Source: JAWVZU01 sp033722075
Lineage (GTDB): Bacteria > Pseudomonadota > Gammaproteobacteria > Xanthomonadales > SZUA-38
Reading direction: 5' to 3'
DNA length: 41,031 nucleotides
Assembly (NCBI GenBank): GCA_033722075.1
Contig: JAWVZU010000003.1
Location: forward strand, 1-41,031
Notes under the pieces: model-generated
The model's input: the letters and a program-made list of their open reading frames with translations, nothing else
The model's database searches: none
Told to the model about the DNA's origin: nothing
Position numbers and translations under genes: made by a program
Part shown: one piece after another, positions 16,054 to 23,788 of the stretch
Numbering within the stretch: position 1 is the first letter of the stretch
How the letters are laid out: each line of letters begins with the position of its first letter

Positions 16054-18207
16054 ATGCACCGCATTCTTGGCATTTTTCTGGCTGGCTTGTTCCTGTGCCT
16101 GGGGCCGGTAACCGCCCCGGCGCAGAACCCCCTGGCCGAGCCGGTGCAGGAAACCCCGTCGGTCCCCGAGCCCGCCTCCCTGCGGCCAGGCTGGTGGGGT
16201 TATCTGGCCGACGCGCCTCCGGAGGAGCTGCAGGATCGGGCCACGCAACTGAAGGAAGCGGTCGACCGGGTGGTCCTGGCCCTGAACGTCGAGGATTCGC
16301 CACAGGCGGTGGAGCTGGCAGACCGCGCCAAGCGGGAAATCGATGGTTACGTCAGCGCACGCGCCGCCAGCGTATCCGAACCGCCGCTCAACCTCAGGGA
16401 ATCCGGTGAGTTCAGCCTGACCGAATATCTGGAGCTGCGTCGCCGCTATTGGTCCCTGGGCGAGGACATCCAGAGGGAGACGGTCGAACTGGAGGAACTG
16501 GCGGACCTGCGTGGCCTCGAGCGGCGCAAGGTCGACGAAGCTCTGAACGCCTACCAGCGAATCGGCGACAGCGTGCAGAAGGTGATTACCGGGTTGCGGC
16601 TCATTGCGGACCGGGCCCTGCTGGCGGTCACCGAACTCCGGCTGGAGAGGAAGCAATCCCGCCTCGAGTACCTCGAAAGCCAGCGCGATGCGTACCAGAG
16701 TCAGGCGGAATACGCGGTTCGCAACCTGGATCCCTCCGCCTTCGACCTTGAAGCGGCAACGACTCGCCTCGCGGAACGCCAGGCGGCGCTGGAGGACGCC
16801 CAGGAGGCGACCCGCAGCGCCAGGGATGCCCTGCTGGACCTCGATCCGCAGGCCGAGTACGCCACGATCCGGACCAACTACATCCGGCAGCGGAGGCTGG
16901 CCGCGACCCTTGAAGAAAATCAGCGCGCGCTCGAGCTCGGTCAGACCCGGGCCGCAATCGCCTGGTACCGGTTGAACCGCTCCGAGGAGGACGTACAAAC
17001 CGACGAGGCACACGCCCTGGTCGCCGAACTCCAGGGCCTGCTGACCCGCATCGACGAGAACATGGACGGCTGGCAGCGGAGCGGCGAGCAGCTTCTGCTG
17101 GCCCAGGACACCACCCAGATCCGGGATCGCGAAGTGCGGCTCATGCGGGACCGGTCGCGGGAACTGGGACAGGAGAACCTGCTCAACCTCCGCGAACTCC
17201 ACCAGATGCGCGGCGTGACGTCAGACGTCGTCAACGTGCTCACGACGGCCATAGCCAACTCCGAAGGCGGCGTGAGTGGTGCCTGGCGAAGGCTCCAGCT
17301 GGCGGTCATCGACGCCTGGCACTGGCTTTCCGACCTGACCGACAGTCCCCTCTTCTACTGGGGAGACATTCCCATCACCCCGCTGGCCATCCTGAAGATG
17401 GTGCTGGTCGTGGCCGGTGCGTTGCTGATGTCCTTCCTGCTCCGGCGTGGCCTCGATCGGCTGGGCCAGCGCCGTCACCTCCACGACCGGTCTTCGCTCT
17501 ACCTCCTGGGGCGGGTCGCTCACTACCTGATGATCATCGTCGGCATCTTCCTGGCGCTGAGTATCCTGGGCTTCGATTTCACGAGTGTTGCCCTCGTCGC
17601 CGGTGCGCTCTCCGTCGGTATCGGTTTCGGACTGCAGAGCATCGTCAACAATTTTGTGTCCGGGCTGATCCTGATGTTCGATCGCAGTCTCAAGATCGGG
17701 GATTACATCGAGCTCGACTCAGGCCTGACCGGGGTGGTCAAGGAAATCAAGGTGCGCTCCACGCGCATCAACACCAACGACAACGTCGACGTACTGGTTC
17801 CCAATTCCGAGTTCTTCAATTCCCGCCTGATCAACTGGACCCATGCGGACGGCCTGGGCCGATTCCGCATCAGCTTCGGTGTGGCCTACGGGTCGGAGAA
17901 GGAAAAGGTCAGGGAGGCGGCGCTGAAGGCCGCCGAGGACGTCGACTACACGCTGCACAACATGCCAGGAAAGGAACCCGAGGTCTGGCTGGTCAATTTT
18001 GGCGACAGCAGCCTGGATTTCATTCTGCTGGTCTGGGTCAGTCGCCAGGGCGTTCGACGGCCCACGCGGGTACGCTCGGCGTACCTGTGGGCGATCGAGA
18101 CGCGCCTGCGCGAATATGGCATCGAGATTCCGTTTCCCCAGCGGGACCTCCATCTTCGCACCGGTTTCCTGGCGCCCGGCGAGTCCGCCGTGCCCGAATC
18201 CGATTGA
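16054..18207 (+). CDS. Large mechanosensitive channel, MscS family (MscK/YbiO-like)
   Basis: A 717-residue inner-membrane channel that would open under membrane tension to release solutes during osmotic downshock. The start at 16054 gives a signal peptide (MHRILGIFLAGLFLCLG...APAQ); an ATG at 16009 would add 15 residues. The frame also runs back through tRNA-Leu, which is not coding. Residues about 40-420 form a long periplasmic, Glu/Arg/Leu-rich, largely coiled-coil domain. Membrane helices lie near 447-462, 489-508 and 511-545. The last, VALVAGALSVGIGFGLQSIVNNFVSGLILM, is the pore-lining TM3 with its Gly/Ala packing pattern, followed by the beta domain (IGDYIELDSGLTGVVKEI) and a C-terminal alpha/beta domain. 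The MFS gene follows after 15 bases. Confidence 0.9.
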   Translation: MHRILGIFLAGLFLCLGPVTAPAQNPLAEPVQETPSVPEPASLRPGWWGYLADAPPEELQDRATQLKEAVDRVVLALNVEDSPQAVELADRAKREIDGYVSARAASVSEPPLNLRESGEFSLTEYLELRRRYWSLGEDIQRETVELEELADLRGLERRKVDEALNAYQRIGDSVQKVITGLRLIADRALLAVTELRLERKQSRLEYLESQRDAYQSQAEYAVRNLDPSAFDLEAATTRLAERQAALEDAQEATRSARDALLDLDPQAEYATIRTNYIRQRRLAATLEENQRALELGQTRAAIAWYRLNRSEEDVQTDEAHALVAELQGLLTRIDENMDGWQRSGEQLLLAQDTTQIRDREVRLMRDRSRELGQENLLNLRELHQMRGVTSDVVNVLTTAIANSEGGVSGAWRRLQLAVIDAWHWLSDLTDSPLFYWGDIPITPLAILKMVLVVAGALLMSFLLRRGLDRLGQRRHLHDRSSLYLLGRVAHYLMIIVGIFLALSILGFDFTSVALVAGALSVGIGFGLQSIVNNFVSGLILMFDRSLKIGDYIELDSGLTGVVKEIKVRSTRINTNDNVDVLVPNSEFFNSRLINWTHADGLGRFRISFGVAYGSEKEKVREAALKAAEDVDYTLHNMPGKEPEVWLVNFGDSSLDFILLVWVSRQGVRRPTRVRSAYLWAIETRLREYGIEIPFPQRDLHLRTGFLAPGESAVPESD

Positions 18208-18222
18208 CGGGAGTCCGGCGCG

Positions 18223-19527
18223 TTGCCCGAAGCAGCCCGCAAGTTCTACCGCCTGTTGACCGACGAAGACGGCGAAGACATTTGCCGCGACATCAGCGAC
18301 GATGCCTGCACCCAGCAACCTCGGAACTTCCTGCGCCACGTTCTCGCGCTGTCGGGTACCAAGACCGGCGATGCGCTGATGGACCCCAAGCTGGTGTTGA
18401 GTTGGCTCCTGACCACGCTGGGTGCGCCCGCCCATCTGACAGGATGGCTGGTCCCGATCCGCGAATCGGGCGCGCTGCTGCCACAGCTGTTCATCGCCGA
18501 CCGGATCCGCAATATGCAGCGGCGCAAGTGGGCCTGGACCGTCGGCAGCCTGGTCCAGGGTCTGGCGGTGGCCGGAATGGCCTATTGCGCGGTGACTCTG
18601 ACCGGTCAGGCTGCAGGCTGGGGGATTCTCGGATGCCTGACCGTATTCGCCCTCGCTCGCAGCGTCTGCTCGGTGACCTACAAGGATGTGCTCGGCAAGA
18701 CCATTGCCCGCAACACCCGCGGTACCGTAACCGGGTCGGCGAGCGCCGTTGCCGCCGGAACGGCCCTCCTGTTCGGCGCAATCCTGAGTTTGCCCTGGAT
18801 CGACGTCACCGCGTCGGTCGTCGCGATCGCCCTGGCGATTGGCGCGGGCCTCTGGCTGACGGCTGCTGGCCTGTTCGCGACGCTTGCCGAACCGGCCGCA
18901 CGCCCCTCCAGCGAGGAGCGTGGGCTCGGCGGGATTGCCCACTGGCTGCGCGAGGATTCACAGCTGCGGCGCTTCGTCACGGTCCGGGGATTGCTGCTGG
19001 GAACGGCCCTCGCTCCGCCCTATCTGGTTGCCCTGGGAGGCACCGCAAGGTCGGCTGAAATGAGCACACTCGGCACGCTCGGCCCGCTGGTGCTGGCGTC
19101 CGCCAGCGCTCCGCTGCTCAGCAGCTACCAGTGGGGCCGTCTTGCCGACCGGTCGAGTCGGCGTGTACTCATCGTAGCCGGCGGCATCGCGACCATCGTT
19201 CTCGGCCTTGCGGGCGCAATAGGCATGGCCTTCCCCCACATGCTCGAAAGGTGGTGGACACTTCCACTGCTGCTCTTTGGGCTGATGGTGTCTTACCAGG
19301 GGGTTCGGCTTGGCCGATCGACGCACCTGGTCGACATGACAGACGCCGAGCGCCGCGCCGGGTATACGGCACTCTCGAATACCCTCATCGGCTTCTTCCT
19401 GGTCCTCGGCGGCGCCTTCGGCTGGCTCGCCGACGCCTACGGTCCAGCCAGCGTACTCGCCGCGTTTGCGTTGTTGTCGGCACTGGCGACGTGGCTTGGA
19501 CGCGGCCTGGACGAGGTTCAATCCTGA
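18223..19527 (+). CDS. MFS transporter
   Basis: A 434-residue multi-pass membrane protein. It starts at TTG 18223, nine bases after GGGAG. About 45 polar N-terminal residues (YRLLTDEDGEDICRDISDDACTQQPRNF) precede the first helix region. Further helices lie near residues 105-135, 160-215 and 255-430, consistent with 10-12 helices. A loop GRLADRSSRRVLIVAGG matches the MFS A-type motif between helices in the second half. The substrate cannot be told. The N-terminal extension is unusual for MFS but appears continuous with the rest in codon use. It is probably co-transcribed with the upstream MscS gene and closed by the terminator at 19640. Confidence 0.8.
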   Translation: MPEAARKFYRLLTDEDGEDICRDISDDACTQQPRNFLRHVLALSGTKTGDALMDPKLVLSWLLTTLGAPAHLTGWLVPIRESGALLPQLFIADRIRNMQRRKWAWTVGSLVQGLAVAGMAYCAVTLTGQAAGWGILGCLTVFALARSVCSVTYKDVLGKTIARNTRGTVTGSASAVAAGTALLFGAILSLPWIDVTASVVAIALAIGAGLWLTAAGLFATLAEPAARPSSEERGLGGIAHWLREDSQLRRFVTVRGLLLGTALAPPYLVALGGTARSAEMSTLGTLGPLVLASASAPLLSSYQWGRLADRSSRRVLIVAGGIATIVLGLAGAIGMAFPHMLERWWTLPLLLFGLMVSYQGVRLGRSTHLVDMTDAERRAGYTALSNTLIGFFLVLGGAFGWLADAYGPASVLAAFALLSALATWLGRGLDEVQS

Positions 19528-19639
19528 GAGCAACCATGCCGATCGTCCCTGCTGACTTCCGGCCCATGCGCTCGCCGGTCGAATCCGGATAATCAGTACC
19601 CGTCACACGTCATGTGTGCCTTCGCTTAACCCCCCGTTG

Positions 19640-19668
19640 ATCCCCGGCTCCCCGCCGGGGATTTTTTT
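19640..19668 (+). terminator. Rho-independent terminator after the MscS-MFS pair
   Basis: The 9-bp stem ATCCCCGGC / GCCGGGGAT has a 5-base loop (TCCCC) and is followed directly by seven T. It lies 113 bases after the MFS stop and before tRNA-Cys. Confidence 0.92.
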
Positions 19669-19764
19669 GCCCAAAAGGCGAGAGATTGGGCCGATCTGGT
19701 GCATTTTTGGAGGGAGCGGAATAGCCTCTGCGCTATTGCCGACCGAGAAAAATTCGCCAGGCGG

Positions 19765-19792
19765 TTCAAGATCCGGCGAAAATCCGTACAAT
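19765..19792 (+). promoter_or_regulatory. Putative promoter of tRNA-Cys
   Basis: The -10 box TACAAT at 19787-19792 matches five of six consensus bases. A weak -35 TTCAAG at 19765-19770 is 16 bases away. Transcription would start about 6 bases before the tRNA. The G/C-rich stretch between -10 and tRNA resembles the discriminator of stringently controlled stable-RNA promoters. Confidence 0.5.
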
Positions 19793-19804
19793 ACGGCCTC
19801 CCGA

Positions 19805-19878
19805 GGCTGGGTGGCAGAGTGGTTATGCAGCGGCCTGCAAAGCCGTGTACGCCGGTTCGATTCCGACCCCAGCCTCCA
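19805..19878 (+). tRNA. tRNA-Cys (anticodon GCA)
   Basis: The acceptor GGCTGGG / CCCAGCC has discriminator T and encoded CCA at 19876-19878. The anticodon stem-loop GCGGC-CTGCAAA-GCCGT gives anticodon GCA. The T-arm is CCGGTTCGATTCCGA-like. It closely resembles E. coli tRNA-Cys in its D-arm and loop. Confidence 0.95.
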
Positions 19879-19885
19879 TTATTCG

Positions 19886-19915
19886 AAAGACCGCCTCACG
19901 GGCGGTCTTTTTTTT
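19886..19915 (+). terminator. Rho-independent terminator of tRNA-Cys
   Basis: The stem GACCGCC (19889-19895) / GGCGGTC (19901-19907) has loop TCACG and is followed by eight T. It starts 8 bases after the tRNA CCA. The opposite strand of this hairpin encodes the last codons and stop of the convergent SDR gene. Confidence 0.92.
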
Positions 19916-20732
19916 GTTGCTGCGACTGATCCCGGAATCGCTTTGACCGCCGGCGCACCAGGGCATAGGAAACGCGCCTCGGCAGATGCCGCTCGAACCA
20001 GACCAGGAAACGGTTCCAGCGCCCGTTGACGTAGACGATTTCGCCCAGCTCAGCGGCCTGGTAGGCCTGTCGAGCGACCGTATCCGCATCCATCCACATG
20101 TATTTCGGCAACCGATCTGCCAAGTGGCGGGTCCCGGTGACATCGTGGAACTCGCTGTAGGTGAAGCCCGGACAGACGGCTGTCGCCGTCACCCCGGTCC
20201 CCTGCAACTCGAAAGCCAGTGACTCGGTGAACCGGATCATCCAGCTCTTGGACGCATTGTAGAGCGTATGCCCCGGAGATCCGGGCAAATGGCCCGCGAC
20301 GGAAGCAATGTTCACGATGCGCCCATGGCCGCGTTCGACCATCGGCCCAAGCAGGCGGTGAGTCAGCTCCGCGACCGTGGTGACCATCACCTGCAGGAAG
20401 TCCTGGTGCACCGTCCAGGGTTGCCTCAGGTACTTGCCGGGCACCCCGTAGCCCGCATTGTTGACCAGGACGTCGATTGCCTTGCCGCGCGCCTCCAGGG
20501 CGGCCACGATTGCCTCGGAGCTTGCCGGATCCGCGAGGTCCGCCGGTGCAACGATGCACTCGCAGCCGTGCTCCTGCTTGAGTTCCGCAGCAAGCTGCTC
20601 CAATCGCTCGCGGCGCCGCGCGACGAGCACCAGATTGCATCCCCAGTAGGCATACTCCCGAGCGAGCGCCAATCCAATGCCGGACGAGGCCCCGGTGATG
20701 AGTGCGGTTCTGCGATTGCGTTCTGCGGTCAC
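19896..20732 (-). CDS. Short-chain dehydrogenase/reductase
   Basis: A 278-residue classical SDR oxidoreductase. The start is GTG 20732 with AGGA seven bases upstream, giving VTAERNRRTALITGASSGIG. A longer reading from 20831 would add 33 residues overlapping the tRNA-Gly terminator and is rejected. The cofactor loop TGASSGIG, NNAG, the catalytic Ser in NIASVAG and the YNASK tetrad are intact. The R/K residues after the second strand (VARRRERL) suggest NADP(H). The substrate is unknown; the sequence resembles DltE/YqjQ-type reductases. The basic C-terminus (RRRSKRFRDQSQQQKKDRP) is partly written by the tRNA-Cys terminator on the other strand. The gene converges on tRNA-Cys and stands alone. Confidence 0.88.
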   Translation of the reverse strand: MTAERNRRTALITGASSGIGLALAREYAYWGCNLVLVARRRERLEQLAAELKQEHGCECIVAPADLADPASSEAIVAALEARGKAIDVLVNNAGYGVPGKYLRQPWTVHQDFLQVMVTTVAELTHRLLGPMVERGHGRIVNIASVAGHLPGSPGHTLYNASKSWMIRFTESLAFELQGTGVTATAVCPGFTYSEFHDVTGTRHLADRLPKYMWMDADTVARQAYQAAELGEIVYVNGRWNRFLVWFERHLPRRVSYALVRRRSKRFRDQSQQQKKDRP

Positions 20733-20827
20733 GACAGTTCCTGCAAAAAGCGACAGCTTAACCTGATGTCGCACGAGTTGCGCGCGCTCACGGCAAGGTT
20801 GGAACTGGATTGCCTGGCAAGGTTGAA

Positions 20828-20859
20828 ACAAAAAAAACCGGCCGCGTCGGGCCGGTTTT
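20828..20859 (-). terminator. Rho-independent terminator after tRNA-Gly
   Basis: Read on the minus strand, AAAACCGGCC and GGCCGGTTTT form a stem with a short G/C-rich loop, followed by a run of eight T. It lies about 10 bases after the tRNA-Gly CCA. It would also stop read-through from the ferredoxin operon upstream. Confidence 0.9.
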
Positions 20860-20869
20860 CAGGGAATCC

Positions 20870-20945
<76 letters not shown>

Positions 20946-20958
20946 GGGAAGGCTGAGT

Positions 20959-20986
20959 AGTGTACGAATGATTCGCCGGGTGTCAA
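20959..20986 (-). promoter_or_regulatory. Putative promoter of tRNA-Gly, overlapping the ferredoxin stop codon
   Basis: Read on the minus strand there is a perfect -35 TTGACA (20986-20981), a 16-base spacer and -10 TACACT (20964-20959). Transcription would begin about 7 bases before the tRNA. The TGA inside TTGACA is the stop codon of the ferredoxin gene. Confidence 0.65.
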
Positions 20987-21399
20987 GCGTCCTTCCGCTC
21001 CGACTCGGCAGCGGTATTCGGGCCTGCTCGCCCCCCCGGGAGCGGGTTTTCGGCAATCACGTAATCGCGCACGGGTTCACCGCCGATCAAGTGTTCCTGG
21101 ATGATCCGTTCGAGCACCTCCGGTGTGCAGGAGTGATACCAGGTGCCCTCGGGATAAACCACGGCAACCGGCCCCCCGGCACAAATCCTCAGGCAATTGG
21201 CCTTGGAACGGGCCACTCCGCCGTCCCGGAGCAGTCCCAGCTGCGCGACACGCTTCTTCAGATATTTCCACGACTCCAGGCCCGCGTCGGCCTCGCAGCA
21301 CTTCGGCTTGGTCTGGTCGCAGCAGAGGAAGATATGGCGCTTGATCTCGCCGATCCCGATCTTCTCCGCCTTGGCTTGCAGTTTCTTCACGGCGCCCAT
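20983..21399 (-). CDS. Thioredoxin-like [2Fe-2S] ferredoxin
   Basis: A 138-residue cytoplasmic iron-sulfur protein. HIFLCCDQTKPKCC near residue 20 and NCLRICAGGPVAVVYPEGTWY near residue 75 hold the cysteines of the thioredoxin-fold [2Fe-2S] family (Aquifex Fd1 and Azotobacter Shethna-protein type), which carries single electrons. The start is ATG 21399, sharing one base with the stop of the HSDL2-like gene (TGATG). The longer open frame to 21939 is antisense shadow. It is the last gene of the SDR-phosphatase-SDR-ferredoxin operon. Which partner reduces or oxidises it is not shown; the adjacent SDRs use nicotinamide cofactors and need no ferredoxin, so an unlinked oxygenase or dehydrogenase is likely. 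Confidence 0.9.
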   Translation of the reverse strand: MGAVKKLQAKAEKIGIGEIKRHIFLCCDQTKPKCCEADAGLESWKYLKKRVAQLGLLRDGGVARSKANCLRICAGGPVAVVYPEGTWYHSCTPEVLERIIQEHLIGGEPVRDYVIAENPLPGGRAGPNTAAESERKDA

Positions 21400-22217
21400 C
21401 AGATGAAGAAATCCGGCTGCAATTCTGCGCTGGGGTCCACCGCATATTGATCGAAGTCGGTCACGCCGGTCTCTTTGAGGACCTCGTCGTCGATGCAGAA
21501 GTGGCCACTGAAGCCGGCTGCCGGCCGGGTCACGATCGCGTGAGCCGCGTCGGCCATGATTTCCGGCTTGCGGGAACGTCGCATCATCTCCTCTCCGCCA
21601 ACCACGTTGGCAATTGCGGCGGTGGCAATGGTGGTGCGCGGCCACAGCGCGTTGACACCGACCCGCCCCTCGAATTCCGCCGCCATCCCGAGAACGCACA
21701 GGCTCATGCCGTACTTGGCCATGGTGTAGGCGACGTGCGGCGCGAACCAGCGCGCTTCCATGTTCAAGGGCGGCGAAATGTTGAGGATATGCGGGTTTTC
21801 CGCCTGCAGCAGGTACGGCAGGCAATATTTCGACACCATGAAGGTGCCTCTGGCATTGACCTGGTGCATCAGGTCCCAGCGCTTCATCTTGGTGTCCAGC
21901 GTCCCGGTCAACACGATGGCGGAAGCGTTGTTGATGCACACATCGATCCCGCCGAAATGCTTCGCCGCCTGGTCGACGGCAGCCGCCACAGCGTCCTCGT
22001 CCCGCACGTCGCAGATCACCGGCAGCGCCCTCCCCCCGGCCGCCTCGATCTCCTCAGCCGCCGTATGGATCGTGCCGGGCAGCTTGGGATGGGGCCGGTC
22101 GGTCTTGGCCGCGATGACCACGTTGGCGCCGTCACGGGCGGCGCGCAGCCCAATGGCCTTGCCGATGCCGCGACTGGCGCCGGTGATGAACAGGGTCTTG
22201 CCTTTCAGATCACTCAT
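21399..22217 (-). CDS. HSDL2-like short-chain dehydrogenase
   Basis: A 272-residue SDR whose whole length resembles the dehydrogenase part of human HSDL2 (hydroxysteroid dehydrogenase-like 2). Shared features are TGASRGIGKAI (12-22), AAKTDRPHPKLPGTI, INNASAI, HILNISPPLN, and a C-terminus ending LQPDFF. The catalytic residues S148, Y164 and K168 are present. The SCP2 sterol-carrier domain fused in HSDL2 is absent. The HSDL2 group is linked to lipid metabolism but its substrate is not settled. It overlaps the phosphatase stop by ATGA and the ferredoxin start by one base, so the three are translated from one message. Confidence 0.9.
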   Translation of the reverse strand: MSDLKGKTLFITGASRGIGKAIGLRAARDGANVVIAAKTDRPHPKLPGTIHTAAEEIEAAGGRALPVICDVRDEDAVAAAVDQAAKHFGGIDVCINNASAIVLTGTLDTKMKRWDLMHQVNARGTFMVSKYCLPYLLQAENPHILNISPPLNMEARWFAPHVAYTMAKYGMSLCVLGMAAEFEGRVGVNALWPRTTIATAAIANVVGGEEMMRRSRKPEIMADAAHAIVTRPAAGFSGHFCIDDEVLKETGVTDFDQYAVDPSAELQPDFFI

Positions 22218-22897
22218 ACGACGGTGTGAAACTCCGGTTCGGAAAGATGAGGATGCATGTTGAACGCCTCCAGTTTACCCTCGCCCTCCGCAAACCGGAT
22301 TTCGGTCCAGGCGGAATTGCGAAGCTTGAGACTCATCTCGTACACCTCGATGTCGTTCAGCCCCTGGATGGCGCCGATGGCCATGCACACGAAGCCGCCG
22401 GAAGTCACCGCGAGTGCCCGCGAACCGGGCGCGAGTCGTTTCTGCAGATCCTCCAGCGCCGCGTCGACACGGGCGCGGGCATCCTGCCAGGTTTCCAGGT
22501 CGTCGAACTGGATCTGGCGGCCGATCCAGCGCCGCATGGCCGTGTCGAACTCCCGAAACCAGGCCTTCATTGCCTCCGGGTCCCCGGGTTTGCTGCCTTT
22601 CCCCTGTTCTCCGAAAACGCGCTCCATCACTGCAATGGCCTGGTGCTCGCACAGGGCTTCGATGGTCTGGACCTGGGGCAGTTCCAGGTCGCAGCTTTGA
22701 TAGCCCTCGGCTATTGCCGCATGTGTTTCCAGGTGTCGCCGGAGGGGCCCCACGTGCACCGCGTCGAAGTCGATTCCCGTCTCGGCCCAGTAACGTCCGA
22801 GACGCTTCGACTGTTCACGACCGAGCCGCGACAGGCGATCGTAGTCGTCGCTGCCGAGACTGGCCTGTCCGTGTCGCACCAGTACCAGCGTGGCCAT
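22214..22897 (-). CDS. Histidine phosphatase (phosphoglycerate-mutase-like) family protein
   Basis: A 227-residue protein starting at ATG 22897 with MATLVLVRHGQAS. R8-H9-G10 is the phospho-accepting RHG motif, R53/R54 in VGPLRRHLETHA match the conserved phosphate-binding arginine region, and E84 is the likely acid. Where most members have a second catalytic His (THGG), this one has S166 (AVTSGG). Either this subfamily works without it, or the protein has drifted toward binding. The start lies four bases after the upstream SDR stop, and the end overlaps the HSDL2-like start. A phosphatase between two SDRs suggests removal of phosphate from a pathway intermediate or cofactor. Confidence 0.86.
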   Translation of the reverse strand: MATLVLVRHGQASLGSDDYDRLSRLGREQSKRLGRYWAETGIDFDAVHVGPLRRHLETHAAIAEGYQSCDLELPQVQTIEALCEHQAIAVMERVFGEQGKGSKPGDPEAMKAWFREFDTAMRRWIGRQIQFDDLETWQDARARVDAALEDLQKRLAPGSRALAVTSGGFVCMAIGAIQGLNDIEVYEMSLKLRNSAWTEIRFAEGEGKLEAFNMHPHLSEPEFHTVV

Positions 22898-22901
22898 GCG
22901 A

Positions 22902-23681
22902 TCAGAAGAAATCCCGGATGCTGATTCCGCCGTCCGCGACGATGGCCTGACCGGTGATGAACTTCGCCGCATCACTGGCCAGAAAAACAGCCACGCCCGC
23001 GATATCGTCCGGCTCGCCGATCCGTGCCAGGGGGGTCATGTGCTCCGTGTATTGCACGGCCTGGGGATTTTCCCAGAGCGCCCGCGCGAAATCGGTCTTG
23101 ATCAACCCCGGCGCAATGCAGTTGACGCGGATGTTCTGCTTGCCCCATTCCACCGCCAGGTTGCGGGCCACCTGGAAATCGGCCGCCTTGGAGATGGCGT
23201 AGGCCCCGAGGTTCTTGCTTCCGGAGAGGCCGGCGATGCTCGACACGAGGATCATCGAACCGCCGCCGCGCTCCGCCATCCCAGGCAGCGCTGCGTTGGC
23301 CATCCACACATGGCTTTTCGTGTTCGTGTCGAGGATCTTGTCGAAGGCGTCGTTGTCCAGCTGCGCCATCGGACCGTATACCGGATTGGCGGCTGCATTG
23401 GCGACCAGGATGTCGATTGGACCGAGCTTGTCCCCGGTCTCCTCAAGAAGCCGGAGGACCTCCTCCCGGTGGGAAACGTTGCAGGGGATTACGACCGCCT
23501 CGCCGCCCTGCTCTGCGATTTCCGCCGCGACCGGCTCGCAGGCCTCGGCCTTGCGGCTGGACACCACGACCCTGGCGCCCGCCTCGGCCATGCGCAGAGC
23601 GATGGCCCGGCCGATGCCGCGGCTGGAGCCGGTAATGACGGCGGTCTTGCCGGTCAGATCGAACATCCCTGGACCACTCAT
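22902..23681 (-). CDS. SDR oxidoreductase, FabG/DHRS4-like
   Basis: A 259-residue classical SDR. It has TGSSRGIG at 17-24, the variant NAAANPVYGP in place of NNAG, a catalytic Ser in LVSSIAG, Y161 and K165 (YAISK), and the C-terminal ITGQAIVADGG typical of FabG-like enzymes. The NAAANPxxGP signature is shared with DHRS4-type carbonyl reductases and with SDRs that accompany acyl-CoA dehydrogenases. AAGGAG is six bases upstream of the ATG, and a strong promoter lies about 30 bases further up. It is the first gene of the four-gene operon. The exact substrate is unknown; a beta-hydroxyacyl or hydroxy-lipid compound is an inference. Confidence 0.9.
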   Translation of the reverse strand: MSGPGMFDLTGKTAVITGSSRGIGRAIALRMAEAGARVVVSSRKAEACEPVAAEIAEQGGEAVVIPCNVSHREEVLRLLEETGDKLGPIDILVANAAANPVYGPMAQLDNDAFDKILDTNTKSHVWMANAALPGMAERGGGSMILVSSIAGLSGSKNLGAYAISKAADFQVARNLAVEWGKQNIRVNCIAPGLIKTDFARALWENPQAVQYTEHMTPLARIGEPDDIAGVAVFLASDAAKFITGQAIVADGGISIRDFF

Positions 23682-23711
23682 GGCGTCTCCTTGATTCCCT
23701 GGAAGCGGTTC

Positions 23712-23739
23712 ATTTTACGAGTGACCCCGGGTGTGTCCA
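23712..23739 (-). promoter_or_regulatory. Putative sigma70-type promoter of the SDR-phosphatase-HSDL2-ferredoxin operon
   Basis: Read on the minus strand, -35 TGGACA (5/6) and -10 TAAAAT (5/6) are separated by 16 bases. The expected start gives a leader of about 25 bases to the ATG at 23681. It sits in the 107-base gap after the GGDEF-EAL gene. Confidence 0.6.
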
Positions 23740-23788
23740 GCACGGGAGCACTTGCCGGCCTCGCCGCGAAACGCGGTCGGCTTCGGTC

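Noticed and set aside
21400..21939. Extension of the ferredoxin frame inside the HSDL2-like gene
   Set aside because: It is a shifted reading of the SDR; the ferredoxin begins at 21399 with a TGATG overlap.
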